Shown: one piece after another, positions 27,481 through 35,875 of the stretch
Layout of the letters: each line of letters starts with the position of its first letter
Numbering within the stretch: position 1 is the first letter of the stretch
Assembly: GCF_900109035.1 (NCBI RefSeq)
Contig: NZ_FNYD01000016.1
Location: 1 to 51,131 of the forward strand
DNA length: 51,131 bases
From: Cribrihabitans marinus
GTDB taxonomy: Bacteria > Pseudomonadota > Alphaproteobacteria > Rhodobacterales > Rhodobacteraceae
Direction of reading: 5' to 3'
Position numbers and translations under genes: made by a program
Notes under the pieces: generated by a model
What the model was told of the DNA's origin: nothing
What the model saw: the letters and a program-made list of their open reading frames with translations, nothing else
Databases searched by the model: none

Positions 27481-28740
27481 TCATTCCGGGGCGCCGGGCA
27501 CCGCGATCCGCCGGTCCTCGGGCACCAGGGCATTGATCTGGCGGATGTGCTCGGGCAGGCAGCGAGTGAGGAAATCGTATTTCTCGATCACATGGGCGCG
27601 CGCGGCCGGCCCCAGATGGGCATGGCCCGCCGGGTTGGCCAGCACCTCCACCACCTGGGCGGCCAGCGCGTCGGGATCGAAGAAATCCACCAGCAACCCG
27701 GTCTGCCCGTGGGTGATCGCCTCGCGCACCGGCGCCACGTCCGAGGCCACCAGCGTGGCTTGCATCGCCATGGACTCGAGCAGCGACCAGCTGAGCACGA
27801 AGGGCATGGTCAGGTAGATGTGGCAGCGGCTGATCTGGACGAGCTTCTGAAACGTGTCATACGGTACGCGCCCCACGAAATGCACCCGGGACCAGTCGAC
27901 GCGGTCTCCCAGTTCCCGCTCCATTTCGCCGCGCAGCCCGCCGGGTGTGTCGCTGTTCGGCCCATAGGATGTCTCGTTGCCTCCCACCAGAACCACCCGC
28001 GCATTCGGTCGGGCCCTCTGGATCCCGGGCAGCGCGCGCATCATGACTTGGAAACCGCGAACCCGCTCCATATTGCGGGCCAGATAGGTGACGATCTCGT
28101 CGTTTCGCGTAATCGGCCGCTCGAGCCGGCCCAACCCGACCGAGGCATTCGCGTCCGGTGTCAACTGGTCGGTACGCACCCCGTCATGACAGACATACAT
28201 GCGGTCGTGAAAGAATTCCGGGAAGCGGTCGCGCTGCCACAGCGTGGGGCATTGACCCAGATCGACCGCATCGAGATTGACATAGGGCACCACGTTGCGC
28301 GCGCGGGTGGTGAAGCCCACATGCTCCGAGACCGGCTCGTCGGGGTCGAATCCCACGATGCCGCCCTCAGTGCGGTAGAAATACTCGAAATAACCAATCA
28401 CCGGCACGTCGGGCCAGACGTCCTTGAGAAAGGTCAGCTCTCCCCATCCGACGTGGCCGATGATGATGTCGGGTGTGAACCCTTTTTCCATTTTGAGCTT
28501 TTGTGCCGCCAGGGCAGCACCGAACCCGGCTCCCGTCGCCTCTTCCCAGACCCTAGACAGCCCGTAGGCGTCTTTCCCGGGCTCGTGGTGAGACGCATAT
28601 GTGACCCGCAGCACGCCTTCGATGTCAAGATCCCCACGCTGGGTCAGGAACACGATCCGGTGCCCTCCCTGGCTGACCAGCCAGCGGACGATTTCGCGAT
28701 ATTGACCAGGCATGTTCTGGTGAACAAACAGAAAATTCAT
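27481..28740 (-). CDS. glycosyltransferase family 4 (419 aa)
   Basis: GT-B fold. The N-terminus MNFLFVHQNMPGQYREIVRW matches a glycosyltransferase group opening with FVHQNxPGQ. The C-terminal donor-binding half includes HFVGRVPYDTFQKLVQIS, SWSLLESMAMQATLVASDVAPVRE and GLLVDFFD. It should add one sugar in the cytoplasm from a nucleotide-sugar donor; which sugar is not readable. ATG at 28740 is chosen for the family start; the ATG at 28752 has GGGAGG too close to it. It overlaps no neighbour; sulfotransferase-like genes lie upstream on the same strand. Confidence 0.85.
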   Translation of the reverse strand: MNFLFVHQNMPGQYREIVRWLVSQGGHRIVFLTQRGDLDIEGVLRVTYASHHEPGKDAYGLSRVWEEATGAGFGAALAAQKLKMEKGFTPDIIIGHVGWGELTFLKDVWPDVPVIGYFEYFYRTEGGIVGFDPDEPVSEHVGFTTRARNVVPYVNLDAVDLGQCPTLWQRDRFPEFFHDRMYVCHDGVRTDQLTPDANASVGLGRLERPITRNDEIVTYLARNMERVRGFQVMMRALPGIQRARPNARVVLVGGNETSYGPNSDTPGGLRGEMERELGDRVDWSRVHFVGRVPYDTFQKLVQISRCHIYLTMPFVLSWSLLESMAMQATLVASDVAPVREAITHGQTGLLVDFFDPDALAAQVVEVLANPAGHAHLGPAARAHVIEKYDFLTRCLPEHIRQINALVPEDRRIAVPGAPE

Positions 28741-28813
28741 GATGCAGAGCATGCCTCCCGCAGCAGTTTAATGACCGTGCAGCCGCAATGAAGAAGTTTC
28801 CATTCCGACCCCC

Positions 28814-29830
28814 TCACCTTTTGTGACGCCAGATGGCGGCAATGAAATCGAACAGCTCTTCCGGCGTCAGCTCCTGCACCTCTTCTGTTTCGGGGTATTC
28901 GTCAAAGGACTCGTCGAACAGTGTCGATCGATCCAAACGTGGCAGGTAGGTGCGCAGCACATGGGCATTGTTGTCCAGAAACCGTGCATGGAAGGCCTGC
29001 GCCGCATCTCTGGCGGGTCGGAACGGCGGGCCGGGGCAAACATCGCGAATTGCCCACTGAATCGGACCGCGCTCGGGATTGATCTTGCCGGCGCGAATCG
29101 TCGGAAAGGTCCGATTGAACCGCTTCAGAAACAAATACTGCGCCAACGGCAAAGACGTGTTCAACTCGCCGACTTCGGCAGCGGGTTCGCCAAGGCCGGT
29201 CTCACGATAGAAATCTGCCACCACGCTGCGTTTGTGGAGCCGGTCACGCTCGTAAAGCCGTACGATCAGGTTTTCAGCTCCGAATACACGGGCATAGCGG
29301 TCCAGAAGGCGATCGAAACAGAAGTAATCCGGCATCCGGCCGTTATCGCCTTCGGGAAACAGCGGTCCCAAACCGCCGAGCCTCACGCGCGTCGATTCCA
29401 GGCTGACCGCCAACCGGTCCTGCCTGCGCAAGTAGACAATGACCGAGAATTGTTCGACCGGGCCGGTTCCGGCAATGAGATCCCGTAGCCGTATCAGCGC
29501 CTCGTCACTCAGCAGTCGACTGTGGCAATGCTCGTTCGAGATGACCAGCGTGTGGAATGAATCCTCGGCGCGTTCGCTGCGCAGCTTGTCTCGCAGGCGC
29601 CGTCGGTATTCGAGATGGTCGCAATTCTGCCGGCCCAGCTCGACCATCTTCAACTCGTCGTTGCGGGACAGGTCCATCGCCGCCACGGCGATTTCCATGT
29701 GGTTTTCCGATCCGAAGAGCCGGGGATAGAGAATGCCGCGCTCGGCCAGCGCCTCGCGGTCTTCGGCCAGCGTCCGCTGTATCGAGGTGGTCCCGGTCTT
29801 TTCGGTCCCGATGTGCAGAATGACTTTCAC
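28814..29830 (-). CDS. sulfotransferase-like protein (338 aa)
   Basis: MKVILHIGTEKTGTTSIQRTL is a phosphosulfate-binding loop nearly the same as that at 15485. A second conserved segment (SVIVYLRRQDRLAVSLESTR) fits the 3'-phosphate site. Cytoplasmic, no signal peptide. It sits between two glycosyltransferase genes and a second sulfotransferase gene on the same strand, so a role in decorating the polysaccharide repeat is likely (inference). Confidence 0.7.
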   Translation of the reverse strand: MKVILHIGTEKTGTTSIQRTLAEDREALAERGILYPRLFGSENHMEIAVAAMDLSRNDELKMVELGRQNCDHLEYRRRLRDKLRSERAEDSFHTLVISNEHCHSRLLSDEALIRLRDLIAGTGPVEQFSVIVYLRRQDRLAVSLESTRVRLGGLGPLFPEGDNGRMPDYFCFDRLLDRYARVFGAENLIVRLYERDRLHKRSVVADFYRETGLGEPAAEVGELNTSLPLAQYLFLKRFNRTFPTIRAGKINPERGPIQWAIRDVCPGPPFRPARDAAQAFHARFLDNNAHVLRTYLPRLDRSTLFDESFDEYPETEEVQELTPEELFDFIAAIWRHKR

Positions 29831-29863
29831 GAAGGCTGCTCCATTGGCAAAAGCGGTCGGGTG

Positions 29864-31318
29864 TTACCCGAACAATCGCCTTGTCATGGCTTGAATGTCT
29901 GTCCGTTTCGCGAGGTTTTTAAACAGTCTCTGCCAATCGGCCCGGGCGCATCCTGCCTCGACCAGGGGAACCTGCGCCCTGAATATCCCGTCCGCTCCGG
30001 CCTGCACATCCGTCGCCGGCCCTGAGTGGACATGCAGCAGACGGTGCCGCCGATCCCAAGCCCAAAGCCTGTCCCGCAGGCTCATCAGGTGAGTGTCGGT
30101 CAACGGACCCCTCGTGGTCACGACATATAGGCCCGGCTTCTTGTTGAGTTGAAACCGAAACCGGGTTCTGAGCCAATCGAAGGCATCCTCCGCCGATAGC
30201 GGGGTTTGCGGCCCCGCCAAGCCGTTCTTGCCGGCAAGATCGGCGCGAAACCGGAACCGGTTTGGTACTTGTTCGGCGCCGGATGCGTCGAGGAGGGCCA
30301 TCACCTCGTCAAGCGGCGTCTGCGACCAGCGCAACAGGCTGGCCGGTTCGTACCCAGAGTCCCGCTGGAACAGGGCGAAGTCGCATGTCTCTCCCAGGCT
30401 TTCCGACAGCCTCAGAAGTTCAGCCACGGGATCGGGATCGGTCGGGATGGGAGGAACCGCAAGACTGTCTCCGCACAGGGGCAGGATCCGGTCCTCCCAC
30501 ATGGCGGCACGCACCGGATCGATCCCGGCAAAGGCCCTGGCATCATTCAGCGACAGCCGTGCAATCAACTCGATTTGCCGCGGCGTCAAAACGGAAACCG
30601 CACGCGGTCGACCTTCGCGCTGCGTGTTGTAGACGGTTCGCGCAACTTCGGCGTCGATCTTGCAGACGGCGGGGCACCCGAGGAAATGCTGAACTTGCAG
30701 CAAGAACCTTTCAGGGTCGGCCTGCAGTTCATCATGATAGAATATGCCGAAGCGATCCCCGAAAGCAGCACGCCAGAGCCGGACGGTCCTTGCATAGTCC
30801 CGGTGCCGTTTCTGGAACCCGCTTTCCAGGTATCGCAACAGTGTCGCATCCGCCATCGGTCCACGAAAACAGCCACGCATGTATCCGTGCAGCCGGATCA
30901 CCGACTTGTTGCGTTCGAACGGGTTGCGCAACATGACGAAGACACGGGAGGCTTCAGGCAGGGCGTCCCGAAGCGCGGTAATCCGTTCACTGGGCATAGT
31001 GCTGTAGATCGGACTGATGTCCAGCGAGGGTCGGTCCGGCCGAGCCATCAGATCCAGGTAATCCGGAGCCGACACGTTTTGTGTCTGCTCCCACCTGTCG
31101 AGCCAATCCAGCTGTTCGGCATCGGCTTCGTGGGATATGCGCCTGTTGGCGAGAACCTTGTGTCTTTCGGCGTCCGACCGGCTTCCCCACCAATACCGGA
31201 CCTCCTTGACGCATGGCAGGAATAGCGTGCCGCTCCGGCGCAGGTTTTCATACAACCAGGTCGTTCCGGACCGGGGCGCTCCGATGCAGACATGGACGGG
31301 TTGAGGTCTCCGGGGCAT
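29864..31318 (-). CDS. sulfotransferase domain protein with extra C-terminal region (484 aa)
   Basis: The N-terminal 280 residues form a PAPS sulfotransferase domain: CIGAPRSGTTWLYENL is the phosphosulfate loop and RVFVMLRNPFERNKSVIRL the 3'-phosphate site, close to the family 3 pattern. The last 180 residues, from about 305, have no recognised fold and no membrane segment. ATG at 31318 lies 8 bp after the stop of the upstream GT2 gene, so they are cotranscribed; the frame extends upstream to 31630 only as antisense. Confidence 0.75.
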   Translation of the reverse strand: MPRRPQPVHVCIGAPRSGTTWLYENLRRSGTLFLPCVKEVRYWWGSRSDAERHKVLANRRISHEADAEQLDWLDRWEQTQNVSAPDYLDLMARPDRPSLDISPIYSTMPSERITALRDALPEASRVFVMLRNPFERNKSVIRLHGYMRGCFRGPMADATLLRYLESGFQKRHRDYARTVRLWRAAFGDRFGIFYHDELQADPERFLLQVQHFLGCPAVCKIDAEVARTVYNTQREGRPRAVSVLTPRQIELIARLSLNDARAFAGIDPVRAAMWEDRILPLCGDSLAVPPIPTDPDPVAELLRLSESLGETCDFALFQRDSGYEPASLLRWSQTPLDEVMALLDASGAEQVPNRFRFRADLAGKNGLAGPQTPLSAEDAFDWLRTRFRFQLNKKPGLYVVTTRGPLTDTHLMSLRDRLWAWDRRHRLLHVHSGPATDVQAGADGIFRAQVPLVEAGCARADWQRLFKNLAKRTDIQAMTRRLFG

Positions 31319-31326
31319 AACCGCCG

Positions 31327-32046
31327 TCAAGTCTCCGGCTCCAACGGCCAGACCACGGCACCGGAATCGCTGACCACAGACATTTGCGAACCCTTCCGCC
31401 GCCGCTTGAAATGCACGGTTTCCGGGACCGGCTTGTGCGGCACGCCGGCGGCATGGGTCAGGCAGTTCCAATGCCAATCCTCGTGCCCGAACCCCAAGGA
31501 CAGGTCGTTGCGGCGAAAAGGGAAGCGCCGGTAGAGCGAGGTGGGCGCAAAGGACATTGCGTCCCAGTAGTTGGCCCAATCCAGGTAATCCGGATCGAAG
31601 AAAGGCCCCTCGGAATCGACATGCCACCAAAGGTTCTCTTCGTCTCCGAAAACGATGTTGCAGGTCGAGTGCAGTATCGCGTCGGGGCGGTCCTGTGCCA
31701 TCTGCCAGGCGGCTGTCAGCCAGTTATAGGACCACAGATCGTCGCCATCGAGAAACGCCGCACAGCGCCCCCTAGCCGCGGCGACTCCATGATTGCGGGC
31801 CTGTCCCGGATCGCCCTCGTCAGATTCGACGATCCGGACGCCCTCTCCGATCCCGGCAGTCAGGACCTCGCGGGTCAACCCATCGCTGCGGTCCAGAACC
31901 AGAACGATTTCGCAAGCCAGTCCCCGAGCTTCGGCATGCGCTACCGCTTCGCGTGCACTGCGCGCGGTCGGACCTGCCAGAAGCCTCTCGCGATGGCCGG
32001 TGATGATCACCGAGATGTCGACGCCGGATTCCAGGTGCTCAGCCAT
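31327..32046 (-). CDS. glycosyltransferase family 2 (239 aa)
   Basis: A GT-A domain opening with DISVIITGHRERLLAG, followed by EIVLVLDRSDG and the metal/donor-binding CAAFLDGDDLWS. The C-terminal HWNCLTHAAGVPHKPVPETV fits a small GT2. ATG at 32046 overlaps the upstream GT4 stop by 8 bp, so the three genes 34246-29864 form a minus-strand operon (GT4, GT2, sulfotransferase). Confidence 0.82.
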   Translation of the reverse strand: MAEHLESGVDISVIITGHRERLLAGPTARSAREAVAHAEARGLACEIVLVLDRSDGLTREVLTAGIGEGVRIVESDEGDPGQARNHGVAAARGRCAAFLDGDDLWSYNWLTAAWQMAQDRPDAILHSTCNIVFGDEENLWWHVDSEGPFFDPDYLDWANYWDAMSFAPTSLYRRFPFRRNDLSLGFGHEDWHWNCLTHAAGVPHKPVPETVHFKRRRKGSQMSVVSDSGAVVWPLEPET

Positions 32047-34246
32047 TCTCGACCTCCTCCAACTCTGCCAGACGCGCACGGTAGAGCTCTCCCGCATGAC
32101 GCTCGACAACGCGTTGGTAGAGGCGCTCGGCCCGGGCGACACGTTCCGCATCATCCCCGAGCATGTTGCGGATCGCGTTCACATAGGCCTGCACGTCGCC
32201 CACTTCGGTCACCGGCCAGCCGGTGTCTTCATCCAGCAATTCGGGAATCCCGTCCACCGCACTGGCCACCACCGGCAGCCCGTTGGCTCCGGCCTCGATC
32301 AGCACGTTGGGCAGCCCATCCCATGCTGACGTGTAGAGCCAGCCGTCACTGTTGCGCAGCGGCAATTCATCGAACCGCTCGAACGCCGGATTCAGGACCA
32401 GGTTGTCCGGCAATTCGACCGAGTCATCCATCGGCGCATCAAGCACCGCCCTGCCCCAGCAGCGGATCTCTATATCGGGCATGGCCCGGGCGATTTCGAC
32501 CACCAGGTCGAAGCGCTTCTGCCGATCCAACCGTCCTGCCCAGAGCAGCACCGGTCGGTCTCGTCCGGATTTACTTTCCACCTGTCGGTGCACCAGTGGT
32601 GTTTCGGGCGGTGTGTTGAGTGCTGGCGAATAGAGAACCTGCAGTTTATTCACCTGCCCCGCCGGCAGCGCGAACCGGTTGGTCAGCCGGGCCGGCAGCG
32701 CGGCATTATCAAAAAGTGCGGCCTGCAGATGCGGCAGCACAGTCGCGAAATACGAGACGGGGTAGCCCACTTCGCATCCATCCGGCGTCTGGTCCGAGCA
32801 GAAGTAATAGGCGTATAACCGGGTGAAGCGCGCCAGCCGAGCGCCATAGGTTTCAAAAGTCTCAAAACCGAGCCGGCTGTTTACGTTGTAGACATGCCGC
32901 GCGCCGAGCCCCCGGATCAGTTCATAGAGTACGCGGCGGCGGCGATCCGGTCTGAGCAGGTTCAGATGCGCGGACAAGTCGATGCTGGTCACTTTCTGGG
33001 GAAACCAGTCGGGCCGCACCCAGTCGGATTGATCGGTGCGCAGAACCAACGTCTCGTCCGGGGACGGCAGCGCATCGGCAAGGACCCCGGCCAAAAAATC
33101 GGCGCCGCCCATCTTGCAGAAGGGCATCAATATGATCCGCTTGGCCCGACGCAATGGGATCAGGTCGCGGATCGCCCGGAAATCGGCATAATCGGCGTCC
33201 TGCCACGGCGGCAGGAGCTGAAACCTGCCGCCGCTACTGCGACCAATCTTCGGCTCCAGAATCGTGGCCCTATGCAGTATATCGGTGATCCGGTCGGACT
33301 TGAGGAATGCCGCCATTCCGGCGAAACCATCTGCGCCGGCCGGCCGGCCGGCAGCCCAGGTCAGAAAGGTCTCGTTCAGGCTCTTGCCATCTGGGGAAAG
33401 GGCACGTGTCCGGTTCGGTTCCAGATAGACCAGCGGTGAAAAGCGACGTTCTTCGCTCAATCCGCAGATCAGGAAATGCTCGAAGGCCCAGCCCTCGAAC
33501 TGCTCGGCGACGTCGGGGTTGCGGGCCAGATAGGTTGCCTCGTCGAACAGGGCGTTGGGTGCGATCCGAGATGCCACACCATGCTCCAGCCAATGCAAGA
33601 AAAGGCCGCGCCGCCCATCGATCGGTGGCAATCCGGCCTTCTGTGCCTGCAGACTGTACCATTCGGAGTCAAAAAGGGGGCCAGGGGGAGCACCCTGGGG
33701 AAAATCGAAGGCCAGATATTGCGCTAGCAGCTGGTTATCCGAAAGGGTGGCGATGATACCCTTGCGCTGGCGATAGGCACCGGCTGAAAAGAGCGGCAGG
33801 ACGAACCGGTGAAACAGGCTGCCGTCCACATGGTCGAGGTCCATCCCGCTGGCCTGCAGGAACTGAAGAACCAGCGCGGACCAGTCGCGATCACCGAACC
33901 GGCGCAACTCCTCCTCGCGGTTAAGCGGCAGCCCCAGCGCCCGCCCCTCGAGCACATAATGAGCCAAGGGCGACATGTCCGGGGGCGCGTCGCCAAGGTA
34001 TTTCTTGCGGTAGTAGGCTCCATCAAGTTCGCGGAAGGGGTTGCGGTTCTCCTGCCAGCCATAGGCCAAGTAGTGTTCCAGCGGGTCGGCACCGGCCCGG
34101 GTTACATCGGCGTAGCGGTCGCCGTAGAATTCGGCATCAAAGGCCTCAGCCATCGCGGCGCGAAGCGCTGCGTCCGACATCACGTTCGAAGTCGCGTCAT
34201 CCGGTGAATCGTACTGGGATGCAACGACGTTCACGGCATTCACCAC
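32039..34246 (-). CDS. large glycosyltransferase family 4 with N-terminal repeats (735 aa)
   Basis: The C-terminal 370 residues are a GT-B domain with RPVLLWAGRLDRQKRFDLVVEIA and GLPNVLIEAGANGLPVVASA. The N-terminal half carries about four divergent copies of a 36-40 residue unit of the type FD..YY...DV...G.DPL.HYL..G..E.R.P, for example FDAEFYGDRYADVTRAGADP and FDEATYLARNPDVAEQFEGW. I know such units from glycosyltransferase-linked proteins in marine alphaproteobacteria, role unknown. The start at 34246 is the first possible; an ATG at 34180 (MSDAALR) is also plausible. Confidence 0.8.
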   Translation of the reverse strand: MVNAVNVVASQYDSPDDATSNVMSDAALRAAMAEAFDAEFYGDRYADVTRAGADPLEHYLAYGWQENRNPFRELDGAYYRKKYLGDAPPDMSPLAHYVLEGRALGLPLNREEELRRFGDRDWSALVLQFLQASGMDLDHVDGSLFHRFVLPLFSAGAYRQRKGIIATLSDNQLLAQYLAFDFPQGAPPGPLFDSEWYSLQAQKAGLPPIDGRRGLFLHWLEHGVASRIAPNALFDEATYLARNPDVAEQFEGWAFEHFLICGLSEERRFSPLVYLEPNRTRALSPDGKSLNETFLTWAAGRPAGADGFAGMAAFLKSDRITDILHRATILEPKIGRSSGGRFQLLPPWQDADYADFRAIRDLIPLRRAKRIILMPFCKMGGADFLAGVLADALPSPDETLVLRTDQSDWVRPDWFPQKVTSIDLSAHLNLLRPDRRRRVLYELIRGLGARHVYNVNSRLGFETFETYGARLARFTRLYAYYFCSDQTPDGCEVGYPVSYFATVLPHLQAALFDNAALPARLTNRFALPAGQVNKLQVLYSPALNTPPETPLVHRQVESKSGRDRPVLLWAGRLDRQKRFDLVVEIARAMPDIEIRCWGRAVLDAPMDDSVELPDNLVLNPAFERFDELPLRNSDGWLYTSAWDGLPNVLIEAGANGLPVVASAVDGIPELLDEDTGWPVTEVGDVQAYVNAIRNMLGDDAERVARAERLYQRVVERHAGELYRARLAELEEVENG

Positions 34247-34636
34247 CGTACACGCGCGGAATCGCCGAAGGCAGCTCCAAGCCGCGTAGACTTTTTCCTG
34301 GTCATAGCTTCACCCCGTTTCATTGGCCTGCCCCCATCGATCGTCACCCCTCTCAACGGTGCGATTCGTTGCACAGATTGCCACAGAATTGCAATTGGAC
34401 GAGCCATTTGGTGAACCTGCAAAGCAATCCGGAATCCGGGGCAGGACCGACCATCCAAAAGAGTGCAGCACGAGAACAATCCCCGCCAAACCCGGCTACT
34501 GTTTCCAAGTTCGCGGAGTATAACCGCCGCCGCTCCCGCGCCGTGCTTGTTCGAGACGGAATAAATGCGTTAACATTCTCTTAATTTTTAGACTGCGATT
34601 GCGCCAAATCTGTTTGCCGGGGGGGGGCGTGGGTTC
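34247..34636. promoter_or_regulatory. 390-bp intergenic region with divergent promoters
   Basis: No supported gene. For the regulator at 34637, a possible sigma-70 promoter is TTGTTC at 34547-34552 and TTAACA at 34570-34575 with a 17-bp spacer. A perfect palindrome AATTGCAATT (34387-34396) lies close to two further TTGC repeats spaced about one helical turn, a possible operator. A run of nine G just before the regulator start is notable and could be prone to slippage. Confidence 0.35.
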
Positions 34637-35716
34637 ATGGGAACGCACCATCCGAAGTCTGCTTATGTCGAAGGCCAAAAAAGAATGGCGAAACTGCTCG
34701 CCCACTCTTCGGGGGCGGATCTCGCTGCCATCGGAATTGTCAGCTTGGCCGATCGGCGTATTGCCAACATGTGCATCAGCACCGGAGAGGCGGGTCCGGA
34801 ACTGAGCGAAACGGACGCCATTCGGGCGGTCTCGCAGGCGATGGCTTCGCAGCTATCGCTCCTGCGAAGCGATCCGGCCCTGGGCACACTAAATGCGGAC
34901 CAGGACGGCAACCTGGACACGCGGCTGATCTGGCTCAGATCGACCCGACACCTGATCGGCATAGGCGACCGCCACGGCAAGTTGGCCGCGTTCACCGCGC
35001 TGATCTACAACCGCACCGAAAGGGTCGACACGCAGGAGCGACGGAACCTGATCCGGATCGGGCTGACCTATGCCAGCCAGCAACTCAGCAACTGGGCAAG
35101 CCTGGGTTCCGAGACCGGTTCGCCGCTGCTGCCGGACGCGATCCTGCGCTCCCTCTCATTCGGATTCATCGTGGTCGACGCGCTGGGAGCGGTCGACTAC
35201 GTCAAGGACAGCACGCAGGGCTGGCTGGCCAAAAGCCGGGACATCGAAATCCAGAACCGGCGGCTCAGCTCGGAGAACCCGCGTAACCAGCATATGTTGC
35301 AATCCGCCTTGGCGGCGGCGACCGGCCCGCAGCGCAAAACCTCGGTCCTGCAACTCGAAAGCCAAGAGGGAAACCTCCCCGACACACTCATCGTCCTGCC
35401 AATCCAGGACACCCAGCCGCGGGCGCTGGTCATCTTCGGCCAGGATCAGGAGGACAGTACGCTGCGCGACCTTCTGTTGCAGACCTTTGGGCTGACACTG
35501 GCGGAGCGCCGGCTGACCCATCATCTTCTGGCCGGAAGATCGCTGGCCCAGGCCGCCGCTGAAGCCAACCTGACCATCTCGACCGCGCGCAGCTACCTCA
35601 AACGCATCTTCGCCAAGACCGGCATGCACCGGCAAAGCGAACTGGTCACGCTGTGTCACCGGATGATGCCATCGGTCAAGGCCGCCGGAGCGACCGAACC
35701 CCTGAAGCAGGACTGA
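34637..35716 (+). CDS. LuxR-type transcriptional regulator (359 aa)
   Basis: The C-terminal 65 residues are a LuxR/FixJ helix-turn-helix: LTLAERRLTHHLLAGRSLAQ, then AAAEANLTISTARSYLKRIF and KTGMHRQSELV. The first 280 residues have no clear acyl-homoserine-lactone domain and show a PAS-like stretch (SFGFIVVDALGAVDYVKDS). It is the only obvious dedicated regulator on the plasmid. It is convergent with the RTX gene and close to the secretion genes, so control of matrix or adhesin genes is a fair guess. The ATG at 34637 is used; one at 34685 is possible. Confidence 0.75.
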   Translation: MGTHHPKSAYVEGQKRMAKLLAHSSGADLAAIGIVSLADRRIANMCISTGEAGPELSETDAIRAVSQAMASQLSLLRSDPALGTLNADQDGNLDTRLIWLRSTRHLIGIGDRHGKLAAFTALIYNRTERVDTQERRNLIRIGLTYASQQLSNWASLGSETGSPLLPDAILRSLSFGFIVVDALGAVDYVKDSTQGWLAKSRDIEIQNRRLSSENPRNQHMLQSALAAATGPQRKTSVLQLESQEGNLPDTLIVLPIQDTQPRALVIFGQDQEDSTLRDLLLQTFGLTLAERRLTHHLLAGRSLAQAAAEANLTISTARSYLKRIFAKTGMHRQSELVTLCHRMMPSVKAAGATEPLKQD

Positions 35717-35802
35717 TCGCGGACCCATCCCGCCTTGCCTGACCCCCGACGAGACCGGCCACCGCCGGCCGGGGCCGTGAAAGGTGTCCCCGAAACGTGA
35801 GA

Positions 35803-35826
35803 CACCGCCCCTTTTCAGGGGCGGTG
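35803..35826. terminator. bidirectional hairpin between regulator and RTX gene
   Basis: CACCGCCCCT-TTTC-AGGGGCGGTG, a perfect 10-bp stem with a 4-base loop, lies between the stops of two convergent genes (35716 and 35876). It fits a shared terminator, although the T-run is short or missing. Confidence 0.6.
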
Positions 35827-35875
35827 CCGGGGGACGGAGCCCCGACCGGGAACCGGCCGGGAAACCCCGAAGCGA

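Noticed and set aside
26196-27533. N-terminal extension of the epimerase at 25323
   Set aside because: Antisense to the Wza-like lipoprotein gene; the Rossmann motif starts right after the ATG at 26162.
34204-34584. 126-codon frame upstream of the LuxR-type gene
   Set aside because: Overlaps the start of the GT4 gene and the promoter region; no coding character seen.
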